A stretch of 64,000 bases of DNA from Fiminaster sp050874705 (GTDB lineage Bacteria > Bacillota_I > Bacilli_A > RFN20 > CAG-826), in NCBI GenBank assembly GCA_050874705.1, contig JBNMLE010000001.1, positions 1 to 64,000 on the forward strand, in the 5' to 3' direction. Position 1 is the stretch's first letter; every line of letters begins with the position of its first letter. A program made the translations under genes and the position numbers. Shown here one piece after another: positions 44,312 to 52,231 of the stretch. The notes beneath the pieces are model-generated. The model saw only the letters and a list, made by a program, of their open reading frames with translations. It was not told where the DNA came from and searched no databases.

Positions 44312-44686
44312 TTATAGAACTTCACTAGCAAGGGAGATGATCTTCATAGCACCTTCACCTTTTTCACGAAGTTCTCTTGCCACTGGTCCGAAGACACGTG
44401 TTCCAACTGGAGTGCCTTCATTATCGATGAGAACAACAGCATTATCATCAAATGCGATTGTTGAACCATCTGGACGGTTGATGGCGTGTTTTGTACGAAT
44501 GATGATACCTTTAACGATATCAGATTTTTTAACACGACCATTTGGAGTGGCTTCCTTGACAGCACATGTGACGATGTCACCAATACCGCAAGATTTACGA
44601 TTGCTTCCACCTTTTAAGCGGAAGACTCTTACTGAACGTGCACCGCTGTTATCGGCGACAACAAGATTTGTTTCATTTTGAATCAT
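44312..44686 (-). CDS. rplN: 50S ribosomal protein L14
   Basis: 124 residues: MIQNETNLVVADNSGARSVR, then VKGIIIRTKHAINRPDGSTI and VFGPVARELREKGEGAMKII. Two residues longer than usual. GGAGG SD, 14 nt after rpsQ. Confidence 0.98.
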   Translation of the reverse strand: MIQNETNLVVADNSGARSVRVFRLKGGSNRKSCGIGDIVTCAVKEATPNGRVKKSDIVKGIIIRTKHAINRPDGSTIAFDDNAVVLIDNEGTPVGTRVFGPVARELREKGEGAMKIISLASEVL

Positions 44687-44700
44687 ATTTTGTTTCCTCC

Positions 44701-45042
44701 TTATTCAGCTTTTGCATCGTTAGCGACTTCTTCATTAGCACCGCTTTGTTCTTCAAGAGCAAGTTCGGCTTCAGCAACTTTAATGGAAACTTGAGCTTTC
44801 TTGTCAACGCTAACAAGACGGAAACGTTTAAGAGCGCTTAATGGACGGCAAGCCATGATTGTAACTGTATCACCAACATGTGCTTCGCCTTTTTCATCGT
44901 GTGCATAATATTTATTAGAATATTTAACACGTTTTGAATATTTGGCATGTTTTTTGTGAGTTTCGACTTCAACGACAATGGTTTTAGCCATTTTGTCAGA
45001 TACGACAACACCTTGAAGTGATGTTCTTCTATTTCTTTCCAT
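44701..45042 (-). CDS. rpsQ: 30S ribosomal protein S17 with acidic C-terminal tail
   Basis: The OB-fold core is canonical: RTSLQGVVVSDKMAKTIVVE, YSKRVKYSNKYYAHDE, ACRPLSALKRFRLVSV. The protein has 113 residues against about 85-88. The extra C-terminal residues form an acidic Ala/Glu-rich tail (AELALEEQSGANEEVANDAK). Function of the tail unknown. It follows rpmC by 13 nt. Confidence 0.95.
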   Translation of the reverse strand: MERNRRTSLQGVVVSDKMAKTIVVEVETHKKHAKYSKRVKYSNKYYAHDEKGEAHVGDTVTIMACRPLSALKRFRLVSVDKKAQVSIKVAEAELALEEQSGANEEVANDAKAE

Positions 45043-45055
45043 TGGTCAATCCTCC

Positions 45056-45253
45056 TTATTTAATGCCAAGTTCGCGTTCGCGTTTAACCATATAGGCACG
45101 AGCGATATCTTTGCGAACTCTTCTTACATCTTCACCGTGTTCAAGTTGACCGACAGCTTTTTTACGACGAAGATTGAATAATTCTTCTTTGAGGGAGTAA
45201 ATTTTTTCATTGAGCTCTTCATTAGTGAGTTCACGTAATTCTTTAACTTTCAT
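45056..45253 (-). CDS. rpmC: 50S ribosomal protein L29
   Basis: 65-residue two-helix protein: KVKELRELTNEELNEKIYSL, KEELFNLRRKKAVGQLE, and the C-terminal VRRVRKDIARAYMVKRERE. It starts directly after the rplP stop, with the SD inside the rplP end. Confidence 0.96.
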   Translation of the reverse strand: MKVKELRELTNEELNEKIYSLKEELFNLRRKKAVGQLEHGEDVRRVRKDIARAYMVKRERELGIK

Positions 45254-45670
45254 TTACTTTTCCTCCTTTTTTGCAATAACTTTGCAGCGGCATGGAAGCT
45301 TATAAGCGGCTAAACGGAGTGCTTCACGAGCATCTGCTTCATTTACACCACCCATTTCAAACATGACTCTGCCAGTTTTGACAACGGCGACCCAGTTTTC
45401 TGGATTACCTTTACCGGAACCCATACGGACTTCGGCTGGTTTTTTAGTTTTTGCAAGGTGTGGGAATATGCGAACATAAACCTTACCTTCTTTTCTTGTG
45501 TATCTAGAGAGAACAATACGAGCAGCTTCGATTTGACGATCTGTTACCCATGCTCCAGTTACAGCTTGAAGACCGAATTCTCCGAAGCTAACTTCGTTTC
45601 CACCTTTAGAAAGGCCTTCATATTTAATACCATGTGGACGACGGTATTTAACTCTTTTTGGTTGCAACAT
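45254..45670 (-). CDS. rplP: 50S ribosomal protein L16
   Basis: 138 residues: MLQPKRVKYRRPHGIKYEGL, GEFGLQAVTGAWVTDRQIEA and MGSGKGNPENWVAVVKTGR. It lies at the A-site side of the peptidyl transferase centre. It follows rpsC by 1 nt. Confidence 0.97.
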   Translation of the reverse strand: MLQPKRVKYRRPHGIKYEGLSKGGNEVSFGEFGLQAVTGAWVTDRQIEAARIVLSRYTRKEGKVYVRIFPHLAKTKKPAEVRMGSGKGNPENWVAVVKTGRVMFEMGGVNEADAREALRLAAYKLPCRCKVIAKKEEK

Positions 45671-45671
45671 A

Positions 45672-46361
45672 TTATTTTGCTCCCTTCATAGAATCTTTTC
45701 TATCGTTCTTTTGCTCATCTTTTGCATTGTCGCTGCGGCAAATCCAAACCTTAACACCTAAACGGCCATAAGGAGTAACTGCTTCAGCATTTGCAAAGTC
45801 GATGTTTGAACGAAGTGTTGTTAGAGGGACAATACCTTCTTTATAACCTTCGCTACGAGCGATATCAGCACCGCCTAAACGGCCAGAGACCATTGTACGG
45901 CAACCTTTAGCGCCAGCTTTACGAACGCGTTGAATTGCTTTCTTTTGTGCTGTTCTAAATGAAGCACGATTTTCAAGTTCAGTAGCAATCCATTGTGCGA
46001 CAAGTGATGCATCTAAGTCAGGATTTTTGACTTCAACAACATTCACTGACACATTTGAACCTTTGACAATTTTAGAAAGATCTTTTTTGATCTTTTCAAC
46101 GTTTTTGCCATCTTGTCCGATAATGACACCTGGACGGGCTGTGAAGATCATAACCTTGACATCGTGTCCTTTATCGTTTTTGCTTCTTTCAATTTCAACG
46201 TGTGAAATGAGAGCATCTTTTAGATTCTTTGTAACATATTTACGAACCTTGATATCTTCGTGAAGGAATTTAGCGTATTCTTGATCGTTCGCAAACCAAC
46301 GTGAATGCCAATCGCGATTGATGCCAACACGCATACCAACTGGACTAACTTTTTGACCCAT
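45672..46361 (-). CDS. rpsC: 30S ribosomal protein S3
   Basis: 229 residues: MGQKVSPVGMRVGINRDWHS, the KH domain with VMIFTARPGVIIGQDGKNVE, the C-terminal domain GAKGCRTMVSGRLGGADIAR and GRLGVKVWIC. A basic/acidic tail (DNAKDEQKNDRKDSMKGAK) ends the protein. GGAGG SD. Confidence 0.97.
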   Translation of the reverse strand: MGQKVSPVGMRVGINRDWHSRWFANDQEYAKFLHEDIKVRKYVTKNLKDALISHVEIERSKNDKGHDVKVMIFTARPGVIIGQDGKNVEKIKKDLSKIVKGSNVSVNVVEVKNPDLDASLVAQWIATELENRASFRTAQKKAIQRVRKAGAKGCRTMVSGRLGGADIARSEGYKEGIVPLTTLRSNIDFANAEAVTPYGRLGVKVWICRSDNAKDEQKNDRKDSMKGAK

Positions 46362-46373
46362 TGTACTTTCCTC

Positions 46374-46856
46374 CTATCTTTCTTTAACCACAACTGTGAT
46401 GTGGCTGGTTCTTTTTACTAATCCTGATGCACTGCCTTTAGCTCTTGGAAGGAAACGTTTCATACGTAATCCATCACAAGCATAGATTTCAGCAATGTAG
46501 AGGTCTTCTTCATTCATTGAGAAATTGTTAATAGCGTTTGAAGCGGCTGATTTAACAACTTTTGCAACGATTGGGGAAGCGGCTTTGTTAACGTTAGCAA
46601 GAATTCCTAATGCTTCATTAACATTTTTACCACGGATTAAGTCGATAACAAGACGAGCTTTACGTGGAGTGACACGGACATCATATGCAGTTGCACGTGC
46701 ACTTGTTACAGGAGGCTTTGCTGGAACTTCTGGTTCAGCTTTGGCTTTTTTAGCTTTCTTTGGTTCTTCTGCTTTTGGAGCAACTTCCTTTTTTGCTTTT
46801 GGAGCTGCTTTTTTAGCAGGAGCCTTTTTAGCTACAGTTTTCTTTTCTTCTGCCAT
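46374..46856 (-). CDS. rplV: 50S ribosomal protein L22 with Lys/Ala-rich N-terminal extension
   Basis: The core from about residue 52 is standard (ARATAYDVRVTPRKARLVID, then LIRGKNVNEALGIL; C-terminal GSASGLVKRTSHITVVVKE), including the exit-tunnel hairpin. The protein has 160 residues rather than about 112. The first 50 residues are a Lys/Ala/Pro/Glu tract starting AEEKKTVAKKAPAKKAAPKA, sharing KKAPAKK with the L5 extension. The SD at 46860-46866 (GGAGG) supports this start. Confidence 0.95.
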   Translation of the reverse strand: MAEEKKTVAKKAPAKKAAPKAKKEVAPKAEEPKKAKKAKAEPEVPAKPPVTSARATAYDVRVTPRKARLVIDLIRGKNVNEALGILANVNKAASPIVAKVVKSAASNAINNFSMNEEDLYIAEIYACDGLRMKRFLPRAKGSASGLVKRTSHITVVVKER

Positions 46857-46867
46857 AACTAACCTCC

Positions 46868-47161
46868 TTATTTACCAGCGGCAGCTTTTTTATCTTCTGC
46901 GTTGTTGCCGTGGTGTCCTTTGAATGTTCTTGTTGGAGCAAATTCTCCAAGTTTGTGACCTACCATATCTTCTGTGACATAGACAGTGATATGTTCGCGT
47001 CCATTATAGACAGCGAATGTATGTTCGACAAATGATGGGAAAATGGTCGAACGACGTGACCAAGTTTTGATGACTTCTTTTTTGTTAGCAGCATTTAATG
47101 CATCAACTTTTTTAAGAAGGTATTCATCGACGAATGGTCCTTTTTTAATGCTTCGTGACAT
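46868..47161 (-). CDS. rpsS: 30S ribosomal protein S19
   Basis: 97 residues: MSRSIKKGPFVDEYLLKKVD, RSTIFPSFVEHTFAVYNGRE and KLGEFAPTRTFKGHHGNN are canonical; a short Lys/Ala tail follows. Between rplB and rplV. Confidence 0.97.
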   Translation of the reverse strand: MSRSIKKGPFVDEYLLKKVDALNAANKKEVIKTWSRRSTIFPSFVEHTFAVYNGREHITVYVTEDMVGHKLGEFAPTRTFKGHHGNNAEDKKAAAGK

Positions 47162-47180
47162 AATTCATTTTCTCCTTTCA

Positions 47181-48014
47181 TTATTTGTCATTGATTCTAC
47201 GAACGATTAATTTCGTAGAAGGTTGTTTGTTGCGTCTTGTCTTAACGCCGAGAGCACGTTTACCCCAAGGAGTACGTGGTGCATCACGACCAACAGGACA
47301 CTTACCTTCACCACCACCATGTGGGTGATCGTTAGGGTTCATAACAGAACCACGAACTGTTGGGCGAACACCCATCCAGCGTGTTTTTCCTGCTTTTCCT
47401 TTATTTACGAGCGCGTAGTCTTCGTTTCCGACGACACCGATTGTTGCACGGCATTCAGCGAGAACTTTTCTAACTTCGCCACTTGCTAAACGAAGAATAA
47501 CATATTTGCCTTCTGAACCAAGTACTTGAGCACTTGTTCCTGCGGCACGGCACATTTGGCCACCTTTCTTTGGTGAGAGTTCAACGTTGTGAACGAATGT
47601 ACCTTCTGGAATGTTCTTTAATGGAAGAGCATTACCGATTTTAATATCAACGTTTTCACCGGAGACAACTTTATCTCCAACCTTGATTCCACTTGGAGCA
47701 AGGATGTATCTCTTTTCGCCATCTAAATAAACAACGAGAAGGATATTTGCGTTACGGTTTGGATCATATTCGATCGCTTTGACATTGCCAACTATTCCGT
47801 CTTTATTACGTTTGAAGTCGATAATTCTATAACGACGTTTATGTCCACCACCGATATGGCGTGTTGTGATAACACCTTGGTTATTACGTCCGCCAGTTTT
47901 TGTAAGTCTAACTGTTAAACTTTTTTCAGGAGTTGATTTGGTGATTTCTTCAAACGTCAAGTTAGTCATATTACGACGTGACGGGGATGTCGGTCTGTAA
48001 GTTCTTATTGACAT
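47181..48014 (-). CDS. rplB: 50S ribosomal protein L2
   Basis: 277 residues: RTYRPTSPSRRNMTNLTFEE, GGGHKRRYRIIDFKRNKDGI, and the peptidyl-transferase-proximal GVRPTVRGSVMNPNDHPHGG with the conserved His. C-terminal KTRRNKQPSTKLIVRRI. It follows rplW by 34 nt. Confidence 0.98.
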   Translation of the reverse strand: MSIRTYRPTSPSRRNMTNLTFEEITKSTPEKSLTVRLTKTGGRNNQGVITTRHIGGGHKRRYRIIDFKRNKDGIVGNVKAIEYDPNRNANILLVVYLDGEKRYILAPSGIKVGDKVVSGENVDIKIGNALPLKNIPEGTFVHNVELSPKKGGQMCRAAGTSAQVLGSEGKYVILRLASGEVRKVLAECRATIGVVGNEDYALVNKGKAGKTRWMGVRPTVRGSVMNPNDHPHGGGEGKCPVGRDAPRTPWGKRALGVKTRRNKQPSTKLIVRRINDK

Positions 48015-48048
48015 ATTTTTCTCCTATAATGTGTAACCCTGTTTCAGG

Positions 48049-48378
48049 TTATTCTTTGAATAAGTCGAGTGCTTCGCCTTCTGCGATAGTGACGACTGCT
48101 TTTTTGAAACCAGAGATTGAACCTTTGTATCTTCCGCCTCTTGTGGTTTCTTTGCTTGGAACATTAATAATGTTGACGCTTACTGCTTTGACACCGAATA
48201 CTGCTTCAAATGCTTTTTTAACTTGAGCGCGGTTTGCTGTGTCTTTAACGCGAAGTGTAACTTTGTTTTGTTCTTGCATGAGGGACATGGTTTTTTCAGT
48301 GATAATAGGCTCAATGATGAGATCTAAATCATGAATTGTGGCTTTCTTTGTAGCTTTTGCGACTTTCTTGCTTGCCAT
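48049..48378 (-). CDS. rplW: 50S ribosomal protein L23
   Basis: Exit-tunnel protein docking SRP and trigger factor, 109 residues. A basic lead of about 17 residues (ASKKVAKATKKATIHDLD) precedes the core IIEPIITEKTMSLMQEQNKV, VKKAFEAVFGVKAVSVNIIN. It starts 2 nt after rplD. Confidence 0.96.
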   Translation of the reverse strand: MASKKVAKATKKATIHDLDLIIEPIITEKTMSLMQEQNKVTLRVKDTANRAQVKKAFEAVFGVKAVSVNIINVPSKETTRGGRYKGSISGFKKAVVTIAEGEALDLFKE

Positions 48379-48380
48379 GA

Positions 48381-49022
48381 TTATTTACCCTCCTTTAAGT
48401 TTTCTTCAACGACTTTGACTGTAGCTTCATCCATAACGATGTGATCGAAGTACATTAAGTCATAGACAGAGACGTTGTTAACTGATGTGACAACAACATT
48501 AGCAACGTTTTGTGCACTGAGAACTAAGTTATCGTTTTCATCAGAGAGAACGACGAGAACTTTTCCAGTTGCATTTAGAACTTTTAATGTTTTGACAAAT
48601 TCTTTTGTTGAGATTTTTTCAACTTTGAAGTTATCAACAACAATGAGTTCTTTAACCTTTAAGGAATAAGCTGAGCGAAGTGCTAATCTATGTTCCTTGC
48701 GGTTTTGAGCGATTTTGTGATTTTGAACACCTGTTGGGCCGAAGACTGTTCCACCACCAACCCAAATTGGTGAACGTGTTGAACCAGCTCTTGCACGACC
48801 AGTGCCTTTTTGTCTCCATGGTTTTTTACCACCACCGCTAACTTCATCGCGTTTTTTAGTTTTTGCGGTGTCTTGACGCATGTTGGCTTGGTAGACAACA
48901 ACTGCATCATGCATGACTTGTTTATTTTCTTTTACACCAAATACTGATGCATCAAGATTTAAGTCGGAGACCTTTTCTCCTGCGAGAGAATAGACAGGAA
49001 CGCTAATCTTTTTAGTAGCCAT
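48381..49022 (-). CDS. rplD: 50S ribosomal protein L4
   Basis: 213 residues. The exit-tunnel loop region has RDEVSGGGKKPWRQKGTGRA, RAGSTRSPIWVGGGTVFGP. L4 autoregulates the S10 operon in gammaproteobacteria; whether it acts on the structured leader here is open. It starts 3 nt after rplC with a good SD. Confidence 0.96.
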   Translation of the reverse strand: MATKKISVPVYSLAGEKVSDLNLDASVFGVKENKQVMHDAVVVYQANMRQDTAKTKKRDEVSGGGKKPWRQKGTGRARAGSTRSPIWVGGGTVFGPTGVQNHKIAQNRKEHRLALRSAYSLKVKELIVVDNFKVEKISTKEFVKTLKVLNATGKVLVVLSDENDNLVLSAQNVANVVVTSVNNVSVYDLMYFDHIVMDEATVKVVEENLKEGK

Positions 49023-49025
49023 AAA

Positions 49026-49724
49026 CTATTCTCCTTTCTTTTCTTCGACAGCAGTTAAGTCGACAAGTTCTTTAATTACTTCTGGTTGTCCAAGTTGTTT
49101 CTTGACAGCGCTGCGAATTGTAACTAATGATTTCTTAGGTCCTGGAACTGCGCCTTTGATTAAGATGTAATTCTTTTCAGCATTTACTTCAACTACTTTG
49201 AGGTTGAGGATTGTTGCTGAGAGATTACCGTGATGACCAGACATCTTCTTGCCTGGAATAACACGTGCGTTGTTACGTCCGTTGTTAGCGAACGAACCTT
49301 GTCCACGGTGATAGCCTGATCCGTGTCCTTTTGGTCCAATCTTGTGCCCCCAGCGTTTGATTGTGCCAGCGTAACCACGTCCTTTTGAAGTACCGATTAC
49401 ATCAACGACATCTCCTGCTTTGAACATATCGACTGTTACTTTGTCACCAACATTGAAGCTTGCGAGTTCATCACCTTTAATTTCAGCGAGAACTTTTGTA
49501 GCTGGAACGTTAGCTTTTGCAAAGTGACCACGTTCTGCTTTGTTAACTCTGTTTTCTTTCTTTTCTTCAAATCCGACTTGAAGAGCGGCATATCCGTCTT
49601 TTTCAAGTGTTTTGACTTGAGTAACAACGTTTGGTAAGACTTCGACAACTGTTACTGCATACATAGTGCCATCTTTAGCGAAGACTTCTGTCATGCCCAT
49701 TTTACGACCAATGATTTGTTTCAT
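49026..49724 (-). CDS. rplC: 50S ribosomal protein L3
   Basis: 232 residues: MKQIIGRKMGMTEVFAKDGT, DVIGTSKGRGYAGTIKRWG, HGSGYHRGQGSF and the C-terminal ILIKGAVPGPKKSLVTIRSA. A lysine/glutamate tail (DLTAVEEKKGE) ends it. It follows rpsJ by 14 nt. Confidence 0.97.
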   Translation of the reverse strand: MKQIIGRKMGMTEVFAKDGTMYAVTVVEVLPNVVTQVKTLEKDGYAALQVGFEEKKENRVNKAERGHFAKANVPATKVLAEIKGDELASFNVGDKVTVDMFKAGDVVDVIGTSKGRGYAGTIKRWGHKIGPKGHGSGYHRGQGSFANNGRNNARVIPGKKMSGHHGNLSATILNLKVVEVNAEKNYILIKGAVPGPKKSLVTIRSAVKKQLGQPEVIKELVDLTAVEEKKGE

Positions 49725-49738
49725 GATGTCTTACCTCC

Positions 49739-50050
49739 TTATAACTTGATGTCGATATCAACTCCGCTTGGTAAATCAAGCTTTCTAAGCATTTCAACTG
49801 TTTCCTTTGTAGGATTGCTGATATCGATCAATCTCTTGTGTGTTCTGATTTCGAATTGTTCACGTGAATCTTTGTATTTGTGAACAGCACGTAGAATCGT
49901 ATAAACTTGTTTCTCCGTTGGGAGTGGGATAGGGCCCACAACTTTAGCCCCAGTAGCATTTGCGGCTTTAATGATCTTTTGGACACTTAAGTCAAGTATC
50001 TTGTGATCATAGGCTTGCAAACGAACCCTAATGGATTTTACTTTTGCCAT
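49739..50050 (-). CDS. rpsJ: 30S ribosomal protein S10
   Basis: 103 residues: IRVRLQAYDHKILDLSVQKI, TGAKVVGPIPLPTEKQVYTI, KRLIDISNPTKETVEMLRKL and GVDIDIKL. First gene of the 28-gene S10-spc-alpha run that ends at rplQ. AGGAGG SD lies 7 nt upstream. Confidence 0.98.
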   Translation of the reverse strand: MAKVKSIRVRLQAYDHKILDLSVQKIIKAANATGAKVVGPIPLPTEKQVYTILRAVHKYKDSREQFEIRTHKRLIDISNPTKETVEMLRKLDLPSGVDIDIKL

Positions 50051-50109
50051 GAATGTTCCTCCTTGATAATTTTTTTCAGGCTTTCGACGAATTACTCAAT
50101 GCGAATTAC

Positions 50110-50148
50110 CTGATCACTGTATCATGACAACGCCTGTCAGTGTATCAG
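50110..50148 (-). other. Stem-loop in the S10 operon leader
   Basis: In the leader of about 125 nt before rpsJ, CUGAU-A-CACUG pairs with CAGUG-AUCAG (10 bp, one bulged A). An inner GACA/UGUC hairpin with loop GGCGU sits inside. No poly-U follows, so it is not a terminator. Candidate autoregulatory element of the S10 operon; no known family is assigned. Confidence 0.5.
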
Positions 50149-50184
50149 CAACCTCGCATATCAACGCAAACGTCAACGTGTATA

Positions 50185-50213
50185 ATATTACCCTTATATA
50201 TAATATCGCGCAA
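50185..50213 (-). promoter_or_regulatory. Promoter of the S10-spc-alpha operon
   Basis: TTGCGC (50208-50213), a 17-nt spacer and TAATAT (50185-50190). An A/T-tract-rich region (50217-50260) just upstream could act as an UP element. Confidence 0.65.
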
Positions 50214-50277
50214 GCAAAAAATGCATTTTTTTAAAATTTTTTCTGAAAAATAATGTCCAAAATTTATCAAAAATCAG

Positions 50278-51582
50278 TCATTTTTTTTGTTTATTTTTTG
50301 ATTTTTTTAGGTACTTTTGACCCTCTTTTTCTAGTGATAAAAATTCGTCTTTAATCATGCTTGTCAAAAGAGGAATATTCTCTTTATTTTTAAGGTTATC
50401 TTTACCAAAAATTTGTTCAGGATAAATTGTCTTACCAATCATTACATGATTGAAATGAAAAGGTTTAAATGGTTTTAACATATAATAAACATATATTGGA
50501 GAGTTGCTCATTAAAGCAAAATAACTTGCTCCATCATGCAATGTAGAAAGTTGTTCATTGTTAATATGACCTTCAGGATAAATGCCCACTACTCCATCTG
50601 CTTTTAAAATATTAATGACTTCTAAGAAACATTTTGGATCAGAAGCATCATCGACACGTCGATATTCAATTGTGAAAACATTTTTGAAAAACCATGGATG
50701 TTTTTCATACATTTCCTGAGCAATAACTAAATGAGATCTTCTCGATAGATAATGCATAATTAATATTGTTGGATCGAAAAAATTGTAATGTTTAGAAACA
50801 ATTAAACCTCTCCCTTTAATATGCCTATCTTTCTTGCTAGCGCCTTCGACATAATGAAATTTAGTTGGAAAAACAATCGGAGTTGAAAACATTAATACAA
50901 ATCTAACAATATCAAAAACAATCGCTTTTGGATTTAATGTATCTTGGGTTCTATATCTTTTATATAATTCTAATTTTCTTTTTAGTTCATTTGTTTTTTT
51001 GCGAAGCATTTCGCATAATTCTTGAACTTTTTCTCTACTAGGATTAACTTCATCACAATAATCTCTAAGGTAAATTGGTTTTCCCATTATTATTCTTGTT
51101 CTCTCTTTTTTAAAATAATGAGGTTCGATGTAATGAGGAATAATTGGAGCGCCAGAACGAAGTGCAAGGTAAACAACAGAAGGTTTAAAAACATCTAATT
51201 TACCTGTTTTAACTAGATGACCTTCCGGAAATATAGTAATAACTCCACCTTTTTTAAGGGTCTTTTCAGCTTCCGATATAAAAGAAAGATCGCTTCTTTC
51301 TCTATGAACAAGAATATTATCCATAACTTTTGAGAAGAAACCTAATATTGGTTTTTGATAAATGAGTTCGCTTACAAGGCATCTTTGTTTTCTGAAAGGA
51401 TGGGCAAATACCATTGCAAAATAATCCATAATATGGGTGTGGTTTGAAATAATAATTGCTGGACCTTTTATGCCGTGCCCTACTTTATATCCTTCTTCTT
51501 TGTAGTAGCGTTGCCTTAAAATAAGTCTCATTGGTAAATAGCCTGTAAGTTTAAAGAATAATCTTCCCAAAAATTTAAACAT
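50278..51582 (-). CDS. Tandem PlsC-type acyltransferase (two domains)
   Basis: Probable 1-acyl-glycerol-3-phosphate acyltransferase of 434 residues with two complete-looking PlsC domains. Domain 1 has SNHTHIMDYFAM (HX4D) and FPEGHLVKTGK. Domain 2, from about residue 225, has SKHYNFFDPTIL (HX4D) and YPEGHINNE. The family norm is one domain of about 200-250 residues. Its ATG overlaps the queH stop by 8 nt (SD AAAGGG), so it is cotranslated with the queuosine genes. It ends with a Lys-rich tail at TGA. Confidence 0.83.
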   Translation of the reverse strand: MFKFLGRLFFKLTGYLPMRLILRQRYYKEEGYKVGHGIKGPAIIISNHTHIMDYFAMVFAHPFRKQRCLVSELIYQKPILGFFSKVMDNILVHRERSDLSFISEAEKTLKKGGVITIFPEGHLVKTGKLDVFKPSVVYLALRSGAPIIPHYIEPHYFKKERTRIIMGKPIYLRDYCDEVNPSREKVQELCEMLRKKTNELKRKLELYKRYRTQDTLNPKAIVFDIVRFVLMFSTPIVFPTKFHYVEGASKKDRHIKGRGLIVSKHYNFFDPTILIMHYLSRRSHLVIAQEMYEKHPWFFKNVFTIEYRRVDDASDPKCFLEVINILKADGVVGIYPEGHINNEQLSTLHDGASYFALMSNSPIYVYYMLKPFKPFHFNHVMIGKTIYPEQIFGKDNLKNKENIPLLTSMIKDEFLSLEKEGQKYLKKSKNKQKK

Positions 51583-52231
51583 TCTTTTTCCCTTTATCGA
51601 ATTCTATTCTTTTTTCATATGAATATTTGCAACCGCAGTAAAGCTGCTGATATAAATTATAATGTATTCGCATATTTCTTGCCTTAAGACCACCATCATT
51701 TTTCTTAAAATCCGAATAAAAATATTTTGTATTTGGATATTTAAGTGATAATTTTTGGCCTATTTCATTAATTTTTTGAGAATTTTTTTGACGAGAAACA
51801 CTCATAACAGTTGTGAAATAATCATAACCCTTTTTAGAGGCATAATTATAAGCCTCATCCATTCTTTTTTCATAACAAATAAAACATCTTAACCCGCCTT
51901 CTGGAATATCCTTATATGGTTCAAGACTTTCATTATATTTTTCATTATCGTATAGACGAACAATTAAGTTCACTTTATATCCATAATCTTTTTCGAATAA
52001 AATTAGAAATTTTCTTAATTCATCAAGTCTTCTTTCGTATTCTTGACTAGGATAAATATTTGAATTATTAAAAAATATTGTCACATCAAAATGTGGGCAT
52101 AAATATGTAAGTGGGAATGTCGAACATGGACCACAGCAAGCATGAAGAAGTAAAGTAGGTTTCTTTTTTAATAAATCAACCTTCTTAATTTCTTCTTCGG
52201 ATATTAAATAATAATTAATCTTTGTCTCCAT
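51575..52231 (-). CDS. queH: Epoxyqueuosine reductase QueH
   Basis: Last step of queuosine synthesis, reducing epoxyqueuosine in tRNA; QueH replaces the unrelated QueG. About 218 residues. Iron-binding cysteines are in LLLHACCGPCSTFPLTYL, GLRCFICYEKRMDEA and YCGCKYSYEKR. FTTVMSVSRQKNS is also a family segment. The start is uncertain: ATG 52231, inside the end of queA, is the best placed. The upstream frame to 52300 is an overlap only. Confidence 0.92.
   Translation of the reverse strand: METKINYYLISEEEIKKVDLLKKKPTLLLHACCGPCSTFPLTYLCPHFDVTIFFNNSNIYPSQEYERRLDELRKFLILFEKDYGYKVNLIVRLYDNEKYNESLEPYKDIPEGGLRCFICYEKRMDEAYNYASKKGYDYFTTVMSVSRQKNSQKINEIGQKLSLKYPNTKYFYSDFKKNDGGLKARNMRIHYNLYQQLYCGCKYSYEKRIEFDKGKKNV

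Noticed and set aside
50217..50260. AAAAAATGCATTTTTT palindrome as a terminator of the acyltransferase gene
   Set aside because: It has no loop, is pure A/T apart from GC at the centre, and is as likely part of the upstream element of the S10 promoter.
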